From CANHCC01 sp040381555 (GTDB lineage Bacteria; Bacteroidota; Bacteroidia; J057; RFSG01): a DNA stretch of 5,493 bases. This document shows positions 1 through 5,493 of this stretch, in pieces. How positions within the stretch are numbered: position 1 is the first letter of the stretch; every line of letters starts with the position of its first letter. Both the position numbers and the translations under genes were made by a program. Location: assembly GCA_040381555.1 (NCBI GenBank), contig JBEIHC010000155.1, positions 1 to 5,493 on the forward strand, in the 5' to 3' direction. The notes under the pieces are model-generated. The model did no database searches. It saw nothing but the letters and a program-made list of their open reading frames with translations, and had not been told where the DNA came from.

Positions 1-273
1 AGCTCGTTAGGAAACACAGCATTCAAAAAATTTGAGTTCATATCAATGAATTTTATCGGAAATTTAGAAATATTTTCATGTCTCCCCACAAAAAATGAGT
101 GACCCAAAAACAGTTCTACTGCTTCTATTATTAATATAAACTACGGGTTCTGTCGAATCTATAAAATCTTTAGAAGTATTGTAGACCTTACCTGATATTT
201 TCTCAAGGACATTCCCCTGAAGTGCATTTCTATATTTTCCACCTGGAGCCCAAGGATTTTCAAATTCAGTCAT
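1..273 (-). pseudogene. Unrecognised protein gene, frameshifted and cut by the left edge
   Basis: I do not recognise this protein. From the ATG at 273 one reading frame gives 65 residues (MTEFENPWAPGGKYRNALQG...) and stops at 76-78. The next frame (one base further on) is open from 140 to the window edge and reads as a protein-like sequence (GHSFFVGRHENISKF, then IDMNSNFLNAVFPNEL). Joining the two near 121-140, for example by ignoring one A in an AATAATAG stretch, gives a continuous product of at least 90 residues with no stop. That suggests one gene broken by a single-base indel, either a real mutation or a sequencing error. No signal peptide or membrane segment is visible; the residues are mixed polar and hydrophobic, as in a small soluble beta-rich protein, but this is only an impression. 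A promoter-like sequence lies about 55 bp upstream of the ATG. The alternative is a genuine 65-residue protein with a chance open frame behind it. Confidence 0.5.
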
Positions 274-330
274 AATTTATCAATCTGCTTATTAAAATAA
301 TTATTCTCACATTTACTTTACTCAACATTT

Positions 331-360
331 CAAAACTAATAGAATTTTTAAAAAAACAAA
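331..360 (-). promoter_or_regulatory. Bacteroidota-type promoter for the leftmost gene
   Basis: Read on the minus strand, TTTG (357-360) is followed after 18 bp by TAGTTTTG (331-338), a full match to the TAnnTTTG -7 box. The known Bacteroidota arrangement is TTG or TTTG about 17-23 bp before TAnnTTTG. The ATG at 273 lies about 57 bp downstream, leaving an AT-rich leader of roughly 50 nt. The rest of the gap up to 466 is AT-rich, and I see no other gene or structured element in it. Confidence 0.5.
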
Positions 361-466
361 ACATTTAAATATATATTCTGTAGAAAAATTCTATATCCCT
401 TACCTATAAAAGATGACGAAGAAGATATATATTACCTACTACAGTTGCGATAGGCCTAGAAAATCC

Positions 467-1981
467 TTACCTCTTCATCTCCTCCCAAGCCTGATGCTCC
501 CGATAATTCCAAGAGAGCAATCCCTGTAAAGGATACTGCTGAACAAATCGCATTTTTTGGCGATGGAAATGGTCCTTAAATTCGGACATAGATTCAAAAT
601 AAATCCATTTCACTTCATTGTTTGTATGCGCTTCTATTTGCTTATTAATTTGATCAAGATTAGCCTCCACTAAAGGCAAGGTTAAATCTCCTGCACTTAA
701 ATAAAACAACACATCAATTTCCCCGGAATTAGGATGGTTTAAATTATAATTAATCATCAAAGAATCCCAGGGAATCCAGGCATAGAGGACAAATATTCCG
801 GCGGCAAAATAGGAATTCAATTTAATAACGAACCAGGTTGTCCATAATTTGCGAATTTTAAACCAGAGCAAAATTAATCCGGATAAAGTCAGGAGCATAA
901 ACACCAGTAAATTCAGGCGATTCCAAGCAAGCCCATGGAATTGAATATAATGTAGATCCCGCAAGAATAAAGAAAATAACAAAATTGCATTTTGGATAAT
1001 CCAAACTAAAGCCAGTATGCGCATTCCTTTAGAGCGGAAATAATAATTCTGATTTCCCCGGAAATAATATAAAATAAGTACCATGGAAAAGAATATACTA
1101 ATCAGGAGATTCCAGGTACCCTCATGCACAAATTGCTTGAGACTGAAATTCGCAGGCACTTCAAATCCGAACCATATCCAGGTAATATCCGTCAGGTTAA
1201 CAATAAATAGTAAAATATTTAGAATACTCATTAACACTATACCGGAAATTAATTCCCGCTTCAAACTACTTCCGGTCAAAAAGCTAAAATCGAATTTTAA
1301 CAAAAAGGGAATCGAATGGATATTCTTGCGGGTTAAAAATTGATCACCCATTTCCTGTTCTGGCTGCTTAAATAAATGAAACAGGGTAATGGAAACAAAA
1401 AGCCCGAGTACTAAAAACAGGAATCCGGCAAAAGAAATTACATTCCAAAGATGAGAGAATAATTCCTTTCGCAGTTTATTGATTACTTCATTGAATTCAA
1501 TCAAATAAGGGTTAGTATCGGAATATAAATTCCAGAATAGAATCAGCATGAGAAAGGGGAAAATTAATAGGCCCAGTCGTTTCAGTTTCAGAGACCTTTT
1601 ACGATTGGAGATGAATTGCAATCTGAATAATCCGGGTAGGGCATAAATGCCATTCACAACAGCTTGCAATACGCCCCAATGGAGACTCTGAAGCATGGGA
1701 TTTAAAATAAATGAGGCCTGAAGAATTAAAAAACTCCAAGTCAAAAACACAGCGAGGGGAGAAGCCTGATACACCACGGCAGCGGCGGAGAGAATTAATC
1801 CTACAGTAACTCCAATGAGTAGAGGCTTTTGAAAGGCATTCCGATTAAAGAAATACTGGATACTTGTAATGATTGCGGCAAAAATCAGGTAATTCAATCC
1901 TGGATACTCTTCATAAAACAGTACCAGAAAGCAGAATGCGCTCAAAAATGCTAATCGGGAAGAAATGACAGTAGGTTTCAT
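467..1981 (-). CDS. DUF4173-type polytopic membrane protein
   Basis: This is a 504-residue integral membrane protein of unknown function. By eye there are about 11-12 hydrophobic segments, roughly at residues 10-24, 28-45, 53-70, 74-92, 137-153, 178-205, 245-265, 288-308, 320-338, 354-372 and 386-408. Basic loops such as SNRKRSLKLKR (about 125-135) separate them. The middle part (about 200-375), with LKRELISGIVLMSILNIL and a following TDITWIWFGF, resembles the DUF4173 family. The last 95 or so residues are hydrophilic and probably soluble. The family has no established activity, so no reaction is claimed. The ATG at 1981 begins directly at the first membrane segment and lies 10 nt after a TATCTTCG box. 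The gene is divergent from the pseudouridine synthase, and the 17-bp repeat array fills the gap between them. A second, similarly built membrane protein lies beyond the synthase. Family assignment is from remembered sequence character, not a search. Confidence 0.72.
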   Translation of the reverse strand: MKPTVISSRLAFLSAFCFLVLFYEEYPGLNYLIFAAIITSIQYFFNRNAFQKPLLIGVTVGLILSAAAVVYQASPLAVFLTWSFLILQASFILNPMLQSLHWGVLQAVVNGIYALPGLFRLQFISNRKRSLKLKRLGLLIFPFLMLILFWNLYSDTNPYLIEFNEVINKLRKELFSHLWNVISFAGFLFLVLGLFVSITLFHLFKQPEQEMGDQFLTRKNIHSIPFLLKFDFSFLTGSSLKRELISGIVLMSILNILLFIVNLTDITWIWFGFEVPANFSLKQFVHEGTWNLLISIFFSMVLILYYFRGNQNYYFRSKGMRILALVWIIQNAILLFSLFLRDLHYIQFHGLAWNRLNLLVFMLLTLSGLILLWFKIRKLWTTWFVIKLNSYFAAGIFVLYAWIPWDSLMINYNLNHPNSGEIDVLFYLSAGDLTLPLVEANLDQINKQIEAHTNNEVKWIYFESMSEFKDHFHRQKMRFVQQYPLQGLLSWNYREHQAWEEMKR

Positions 1982-1991
1982 AGTTTGTAAA

Positions 1992-1999
1992 CGAAGATA
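1992..1999 (-). promoter_or_regulatory. Probable -7 box of the DUF4173 gene
   Basis: On the minus strand this reads TATCTTCG, one base off TAnnTTTG, and ends 10 nt before the ATG at 1981, which implies a leader of only a few nucleotides. No clear TTG is seen at -33; that position falls at about 2019-2022, right beside the first unit of the repeat array. Confidence 0.4.
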
Positions 2000-2023
2000 G
2001 GGGAAAATGATGTAAGGTAATTC

Positions 2024-2210
2024 CGTTTACCCTAAACCTCCGTTTACCCTAAACCCCCGTTTACCCTAAACCTCCGTTTACCCTAAACCTCCGTTTACCC
2101 TAAACCTCCGTTTACCCTAAACCTCCGTTTACCCTAAACCCCCGTTTACCCTAAACCCCCGTTTACCCTAAACCTCCGTTTACCCTAAACCCCCGTTTAC
2201 CCTAAACCTA
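2024..2210. repeat. Array 1: eleven 17-bp palindromic tandem units
   Basis: Eleven units of CGTTTACCCTAAACCYC start at 2024, 2041, 2058, 2075, 2092, 2109, 2126, 2143, 2160, 2177 and 2194, with no indel in the spacing; the last is incomplete. Each holds the inverted repeat GTTTA-CCC-TAAAC (5-bp arms, 3-bp centre) and a 4-bp spacer, CTCC or CCCC. The only variation in the ten complete units is this one T/C position (order T C T T T T C C T C). The period is not a multiple of three and every unit carries TAA, so the array closes all three plus-strand frames; the opposite strand carries TAG and TAA. It is therefore non-coding. It fills the space between the divergent promoters of the DUF4173 gene and the pseudouridine synthase, so it could act on either. 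Near-identity of the units points to recent expansion or homogenisation. Confidence 0.95.
2132..2160 (-). other. Potential G-quadruplex within array 1
   Basis: Where two CCCC-spacer units lie side by side, the minus strand reads G5-TTTA-G3-TAAAC-G5-TTTA-G3. These are four tracts of at least three G with loops of 4, 5 and 4 nt, fitting the usual G3+N1-7 rule. The plus strand could form the matching i-motif. Whether it folds in the cell is unknown, and it may be a by-product of the repeat sequence. Confidence 0.4.
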
Positions 2211-2222
2211 CTAGATAAATCC

Positions 2223-2230
2223 TAACTTTG
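2223..2230 (+). promoter_or_regulatory. -7 box of the pseudouridine synthase gene, near-leaderless
   Basis: TAACTTTG matches TAnnTTTG exactly and ends 7 nt before the ATG at 2238. Transcription would start at or within a few bases of the start codon, so the mRNA should have almost no leader. There is no TTG at the expected -33 distance (about 2199-2204); that stretch is the last unit of repeat array 1, so the array supplies the upstream half of this promoter. Confidence 0.55.
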
Positions 2231-2237
2231 TACCCGT

Positions 2238-2912
2238 ATGGCGTTAACAATTCTTTTCGAAGATAATCACCTCATTGCCGCAATCAAACCTGCAGGCGTC
2301 CCCTCTCAAAAGGATGAATCCGGGGATATTTGTATGGATGACCTGGTCAAGTTATATCTTAAAGAAAAATATCAAAAACCTGGAGCGGTATATTTAGGAC
2401 TATTGCATAGAATTGATCGGCCTGTGGGAGGGGTAATGATTTTTGCCCGTACTTCTAAAGCTGCAGCTAGAATGTCCGCTCAATTCCAGCAAAAAGGAGT
2501 CAAAAAAACCTATTATGCCCTTACCGAAGGCATTCCAAAAGAAACAGAAAGAACCTTGGTTCACCATCTGTACAAACCCAGTGGAAAAAATATCGTGAAG
2601 GCCTCACCAGTAGAATTTCCAGGGGCAAAAAGAAGCGAGCTGAACTATAAAATTCTCAAAACAGGATCCAATACTGCCCTACTAGAAGTGGATCCTATTA
2701 CAGGAAGACAGCACCAAATCAGGGTACAGTTAGCCTCCATAGGATGCCCAATTCGAGGGGATATTAAATACGGACGCACCAAACCAAACCCGGATAAAAG
2801 CATCTGCTTGTTTGCCAAAGCCATTGAATTTGAACATCCGGTCACGCTGGAAAAAACAAAAATTGAGGCGGAACTGCCCCAAGACCCTTGGTGGAGTTTG
2901 GGTAGCATCTAA
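2238..2912 (+). CDS. RluA-family RNA pseudouridine synthase, short form without S4 domain
   Basis: The product (224 residues) should convert specific uridines in rRNA or tRNA to pseudouridine in the cytoplasm; the target site cannot be read from sequence. Family motifs are plain: an N-terminal ILFEDNHLIAAIKPAGVPSQ strand, the catalytic motif LLHRIDRPVGGVMIFART with HRID at 57-60 (Asp60 the presumed nucleophile) and Arg61, then TGRQHQIRVQLASIGCPIRGD (about 155-175) and KYG (177-179). The VGG after HRIDRP replaces the more usual TSG, which I regard as a subfamily variant and not a defect. There is no N-terminal S4 RNA-binding domain; the protein starts directly with the catalytic fold, so the ATG at 2238 is the natural start. 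The final codons (GGT AGC ATC TAA) lie inside a 17-bp-type repeat unit. It is transcribed away from the DUF4173 gene and toward the DUF4153 gene, 74 bp downstream. The naming could be rluA-, rluC- or rluD-like, so no symbol is given. Confidence 0.93.
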   Translation: MALTILFEDNHLIAAIKPAGVPSQKDESGDICMDDLVKLYLKEKYQKPGAVYLGLLHRIDRPVGGVMIFARTSKAAARMSAQFQQKGVKKTYYALTEGIPKETERTLVHHLYKPSGKNIVKASPVEFPGAKRSELNYKILKTGSNTALLEVDPITGRQHQIRVQLASIGCPIRGDIKYGRTKPNPDKSICLFAKAIEFEHPVTLEKTKIEAELPQDPWWSLGSI

Positions 2913-2948
2913 CAGGGCGTAGCACTTAACGGAGGGTTAGCATCTAAC
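2901..2948. repeat. Mini-array: three diverged 17-bp-type units overlapping the synthase stop codon
   Basis: Three 13-bp cores lie at 2901-2913 (GGTAGCATCTAAC), 2918-2930 (CGTAGCACTTAAC) and 2936-2948 (GTTAGCATCTAAC), with centres 17 and 18 bp apart. The third is a perfect inverted repeat, GTTAG-CAT-CTAAC, extended one more pair by the flanking G and C. On the minus strand the spacers read CCTCC and CCCT, like the CTCC/CCCC spacers of array 1, so this is the same design in the opposite orientation with different arms. The first unit contains the last codons and stop of the pseudouridine synthase; the rest lies between that gene and the DUF4153 gene. Confidence 0.75.
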
Positions 2949-2959
2949 CGAAATTTTTC

Positions 2960-2967
2960 TAAATTCG
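2960..2967 (+). promoter_or_regulatory. Possible -7 box of the DUF4153 gene
   Basis: TAAATTCG differs from TAnnTTTG at one base and ends 19 nt before the ATG at 2987. No good -33 TTG is present; TTAG at 2937-2940, inside the third mini-array unit, is at the right distance (19 bp) but is a poor match. The gene may instead be read through from the synthase. Confidence 0.3.
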
Positions 2968-2986
2968 TATATCCATTTCCCGATGT

Positions 2987-4849
2987 ATGAAATTTAACCT
3001 CCCCTCCCTTTCTCAACTCTTACAGGACTCTGGAAAAGTCTGGAACCGTTTTCCCTTTGTTCTTAGTATTGCAACCGCTTTAAGCATTGTTGTGCTGCTC
3101 TTAAATCATGATGTTTTTGGAAAACAGGAGGACAAAACGATCGTCCGAATTTTATTCGCATCAATCACATTAATTCCGCTCGGCATTGGAATTCGTATCA
3201 GGCAGGAAGTTCAATCACCTAGCCTATTGAGTACCGTAATTCTATATTTTCTGAGTCTTGGCCTTTTCTATTATTTATTTCAACTCATAGATGCCGATAT
3301 GGGAGAGGCCAAATTATTGCAATATTTCCTTTCCATTGCCGCAGTACATTTACTTGCCTGCAGTCTCCCCTTTTTTGGCACAAATAAAAGTTTGGGATTT
3401 TGGCATTATAACAGAATTCTACTTACCAGAATTTTACTCTCTGCATTCTACACAGGATTCCTTTATGCTGGTTTAACACTTGCCTTATTAGCCCTTCAAT
3501 TTTTATTAGGAATAAATGTTCGGGAAAACTTATATGGGGATACCGGAATTCTGTTAGGCGGAATATTCAATACCTGGTTCTTTCTAGCTGGGATACCGCA
3601 AAACTGGACAGAATTAAATGAAGACACTCAATATCCCAAAGGATTGCGCATATTTTCAGAATATGTTTTAATTCCCCTGGTAATTGTATATTTAATTATT
3701 CTGTATTTATATGCAGGAAAGACCATGATCAAACAGGAATGGCCTCTCACTTGGATGGGCTATTTAGTTATGGGATTCTCTGTATCCGGAATATTAGCTA
3801 TGCTATTAGTTTGGCCTATCCGACAAATAAAAGAAAATGCTTGGATTCATACATTTAGTAAATGGTATCTATCTGCTCTTATTCCTTTAAGCATTCTTTT
3901 ACTTATCACGATTGGCAGACAAATTCATCAATATGGCATTACACCCAATCGCTATGTATTGGCCATGCTCACCGTTTGGGTTTTGGCAATCTCCATTGGT
4001 TATAGTATTACTGGTTTTAAAAAAATATTATATATCCCCCTAAGTCTTACTCTAGTATGCCTATTTGCCGGGATAGGTGGTCCTTTTAATTTATTATCTG
4101 TTTCTATCAGCAATCAACAGCATAGAATGGAAGAACTGCTAAACCAAAACAAGGCAATACAGGAAGGCAAATTTTGTACACCTCCTAAAGAAATATCCGC
4201 TGAAGATCTCCGAGAAATTTCTAATAAATTAGAATTCCTGGAGAGAAATGCTGACTCAACTTGGATTGGTCAATACATGAATTCAAGCCAGGTGGATAGT
4301 TTATATAAAGAAGGGTATTCGGCACAACAAGCCTATATATTTACCACGGTACTCATGAATACAATTGGGGGGTATTCAGAAAATGAGTATAGTCGAAACT
4401 ATGAAAATGCCCAACTTAATAATTATTCCATCCAATCTGGTGAGAAAGGAATTTCTGTTGTGGGGTACACATCCATACAAGATTTCTCGTTTAGCAATTA
4501 CGATGAAACCGATCCAGATGAACAATCCGTAGATTTGAAAGAATTCCCAGTAAAACTGTACCATCTAGAAAAAAGGAATGCCTTTCAGTTAGAAGATCCA
4601 GATGGGAGCAGAACAGAAATAGCCCTTTCGGACTCCTTAAAATCCTGGACATTAAAATGGGGAAATCCCAATGCCAACACTTCAGCTGAGGAAATTAGAA
4701 TAAAATCATCCACCACCCACTACCTAGTATCCTTAGTTGTTACGGATCTTTCTATTGCAAAAGACAGAGTAAAGGGTTTAAGACTCGAACGCATAGAGGG
4801 GAAAATCATGATTCAAGAAAAGGAAAAGAATATTGGGGAAATAAAATAA
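2987..4849 (+). CDS. DUF4153-type polytopic membrane protein with soluble C-terminal domain
   Basis: This 620-residue inner-membrane protein has two parts. Residues 1 to about 370 hold roughly 11 hydrophobic segments (about 24-41, 51-68, 77-100, 109-128, 142-172, 186-202, 224-242, 254-277, 289-307, 321-340, 346-370). Residues from about 375 to the end are hydrophilic, starting with a charged helix (QQHRMEELLNQNKAIQEGKF) and the stretch EISAEDLREISNKLEFLE, and ending in a likely beta-rich domain rich in acidic and serine residues (for example YDETDPDEQSVDLKEFP). This layout and length match Bacteroidota proteins annotated DUF4153, whose function is not established. The start is the ATG at 2987; another ATG at 2983 is out of frame and closes after a few codons. 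It follows the pseudouridine synthase by 74 bp on the same strand, so the two may be co-transcribed, but a weak -7 box lies between. The family call is from recognition, not from a search. Confidence 0.75.
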   Translation: MKFNLPSLSQLLQDSGKVWNRFPFVLSIATALSIVVLLLNHDVFGKQEDKTIVRILFASITLIPLGIGIRIRQEVQSPSLLSTVILYFLSLGLFYYLFQLIDADMGEAKLLQYFLSIAAVHLLACSLPFFGTNKSLGFWHYNRILLTRILLSAFYTGFLYAGLTLALLALQFLLGINVRENLYGDTGILLGGIFNTWFFLAGIPQNWTELNEDTQYPKGLRIFSEYVLIPLVIVYLIILYLYAGKTMIKQEWPLTWMGYLVMGFSVSGILAMLLVWPIRQIKENAWIHTFSKWYLSALIPLSILLLITIGRQIHQYGITPNRYVLAMLTVWVLAISIGYSITGFKKILYIPLSLTLVCLFAGIGGPFNLLSVSISNQQHRMEELLNQNKAIQEGKFCTPPKEISAEDLREISNKLEFLERNADSTWIGQYMNSSQVDSLYKEGYSAQQAYIFTTVLMNTIGGYSENEYSRNYENAQLNNYSIQSGEKGISVVGYTSIQDFSFSNYDETDPDEQSVDLKEFPVKLYHLEKRNAFQLEDPDGSRTEIALSDSLKSWTLKWGNPNANTSAEEIRIKSSTTHYLVSLVVTDLSIAKDRVKGLRLERIEGKIMIQEKEKNIGEIK

Positions 4850-4851
4850 AT

Positions 4852-4871
4852 AGTCCTTATCAGAAAGGATT
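4852..4871 (+). terminator. Weak hairpin after the DUF4153 gene, possible terminator
   Basis: AGTCCTT (4852-4858) pairs with AAGGATT (4865-4871) through one G-U wobble, leaving a 6-nt loop, three bases after the stop codon. The stem is only 7 bp and no T-tract follows (TGATTCCC), so termination here is possible but not well supported. The second repeat array begins immediately afterwards. Confidence 0.3.
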
Positions 4872-5157
4872 GATTCCCTAAGCGTTTACTTACCCTAAGC
4901 GTTTGCTTACCCTAAGTGTTTGCTTACCCTAAGTGTTTGCTTACCCTAAACAGAACCTTACCCTAAGCGTTTACTTACCCTAAGCATTAACTTACCCTAA
5001 GCATTTACTTACCCTAAGCATTTACTTACCCCAAGCATTTACTTACCCCAAGCATTTACTTACCCCAAGCATTAACTTACCCTAAGGGATTACTTACCCT
5101 AAGTGTTTACTTACCCTAAGCATTTGCTTACCCTAAGCGGGGGTTTGGGGTAAACCC
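4872..5157. repeat. Array 2: about seventeen 17-bp palindromic tandem units
   Basis: Fifteen clear units start at 4889 and every 17 bp to 5127 without a single spacing error. The core is CTTACCCTAAG, an inverted repeat CTTA-CCC-TAAG, followed by a 6-bp spacer that varies: CGTTTG, TGTTTG (twice), CAGAAC, CGTTTA, CATTAA, CATTTA (several), GGATTA, TGTTTA, CATTTG, CGGGGG. Three neighbouring units (5025, 5042, 5059) share CCCCAAG in place of CCCTAAG, a sign of local duplication or conversion. A degenerate unit centred at 4877 precedes the array. The last element, GTTTGGGGTAAAC (5143-5155), is an inverted array-1-type core whose centre (5149) is still in the 17-bp register. The array occupies nearly all of the space between the convergent DUF4153 and propeller genes. 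It is non-coding, since TAA (or CAA in three units) recurs with a period not divisible by three. Confidence 0.95.
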
Positions 5158-5162
5158 AATCC

Positions 5163-5493
5163 TCATTGCACAAAAATCATATTTGAAGGAATTACACCGG
5201 CAGAGAACTCTCGTTTTAACTCACCTGTGTAAGAATACTCGTAGACCTTTCCCTGGCTGACATAATCCTTGGCATCCAGAACAAACATTCTATCTAATTT
5301 AGGATGTATAGATAAGCCATACAGGATATTATCCGTCGAGGCGGGCACAATAGGGGCATCAGGTAAATTATCAGCTTGTAAAGAAAGCTTCCATACAGCA
5401 CCCGCATAAATATAAAACAAACAGTTCTTATCATGACTTATGGCCAAACTATGTCCTCCAGGTTCATTAAAAATAAACTGCCTGACTATCTGC
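5163..5493 (-). CDS. C-terminal part of a YncE/DUF5074-like beta-propeller protein (partial)
   Basis: The frame is open from the right edge to the TGA at 5163-5165, giving 110 visible residues beginning QIVRQFIFNEPGGHSLAISHD; the start lies outside the window. Two propeller-blade-like stretches can be seen: ISHDKNCLFYIYAGAVWKLS, then LYGLSIHPKLDRMFVLDAKD with YVSQGKVYEYSYTGELKREF, ending in AGVIPSNMIFVQ. Sequences of the form 'hypothetical-blade, VTDAxDYVxxGKV, Y.. GEL, F.AGxIP' are typical of the C-terminal ends of secreted or lipoprotein propellers annotated as YncE or DUF5074 in Bacteroidota; several occur near TonB-dependent transport genes. Nothing of the signal peptide or ligand site is in view, so the role is unknown. 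A TTG at 5447 could be read as a start, but the frame stays open and protein-like upstream of it, so it is internal. The stop codon lies five bases from the end of repeat array 2. Confidence 0.7.
   Translation of the reverse strand, partial: QIVRQFIFNEPGGHSLAISHDKNCLFYIYAGAVWKLSLQADNLPDAPIVPASTDNILYGLSIHPKLDRMFVLDAKDYVSQGKVYEYSYTGELKREFSAGVIPSNMIFVQ

Noticed and set aside
1083..1343. Plus-strand reading frame of 86 codons
   Set aside because: It lies wholly inside the DUF4173 gene on the other strand, has no promoter-like sequence and an unremarkable composition; best seen as a shadow.
2024..2210. CRISPR array
   Set aside because: The repeat period is 17 bp with no unique 25-40-bp spacers and no cas genes nearby; the 'spacers' are 4 bp and nearly identical. 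The same holds for 4872-5157.
2024..2210. Telomere-like CCCTAAA repeats
   Set aside because: CCCTAAA occurs once per 17-bp unit and not in direct tandem, it is internal to a gene-dense region, and the resemblance comes from the palindrome GTTTACCCTAAAC.
2645..2908. Minus-strand reading frame of 87 codons
   Set aside because: It is antisense to the conserved C-terminal half of the pseudouridine synthase, whose motifs explain the sequence.
3291..3476. Second plus-strand frame of 61 codons
   Set aside because: It overlaps the membrane domain of the DUF4153 gene out of frame; the enclosing 620-codon frame is clearly the real one.
4376..4564. Minus-strand reading frame of 62 codons
   Set aside because: It is antisense to the soluble domain of the DUF4153 protein and has no independent support.
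4872..5157. Protein-coding tandem repeat
   Set aside because: The period is not divisible by three and each unit brings TAA (or its frame-shifted equivalents) into successive frames, so no long reading frame crosses the array on the plus strand; the minus strand carries TAG/TAA-bearing units too.
5139..5157. Intrinsic terminator GGGTTT-GGGGT-AAACCC for the propeller gene
   Set aside because: The 6-bp stem is real but no T-tract follows on the minus strand, and the element is better explained as an inverted repeat unit in register with array 2.

Overview
The window looks like a chromosomal segment of a member of the Bacteroidota. The base composition is AT-rich, there are no Shine-Dalgarno-like purine tracts before the starts, and TAnnTTTG-type -7 boxes lie just upstream of several genes. 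The gene families also fit: DUF4173 and DUF4153 membrane proteins, a short S4-less RluA enzyme, and a YncE/DUF5074-like beta-propeller. The order within Bacteroidota (perhaps Cytophagales) cannot be fixed from the sequence alone.

Layout from left to right: (1) positions 1-273, minus strand, the 5' part of an unrecognised gene that runs off the left edge and appears to carry a frameshift near 121-140, with a good Bacteroidota-type promoter at 331-360. (2) 467-1981, minus strand, a polytopic membrane protein of the DUF4173 type. (3) 2024-2210, an array of eleven 17-bp tandem units between divergent promoters. (4) 2238-2912, plus strand, an RluA-family pseudouridine synthase with an almost leaderless promoter. 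(5) 2901-2948, three further diverged units of the same design, the first of which supplies the stop codon of the synthase. (6) 2987-4849, plus strand, a DUF4153-type membrane protein. (7) 4872-5157, a second long array of about seventeen 17-bp units between convergent gene ends. (8) 5163-5493, minus strand, the C-terminal part of a YncE/DUF5074-like propeller protein cut by the right edge.

The genes look like ordinary housekeeping or envelope genes. The signal that stands out is the repeats. Three arrays with different sequences share one plan: a short inverted repeat (4-5 bp arms) around a 3-bp centre, followed by a C/G-rich or variable spacer, with centres almost always exactly 17 bp apart. 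When an arm base differs between arrays, the opposite arm changes with it, so the symmetry is kept while the sequence is not. This suggests selection on a palindrome (a dimeric protein site or a hairpin) and on helical spacing, or a family of small amplifying palindromic elements. No function can be assigned from this window alone.
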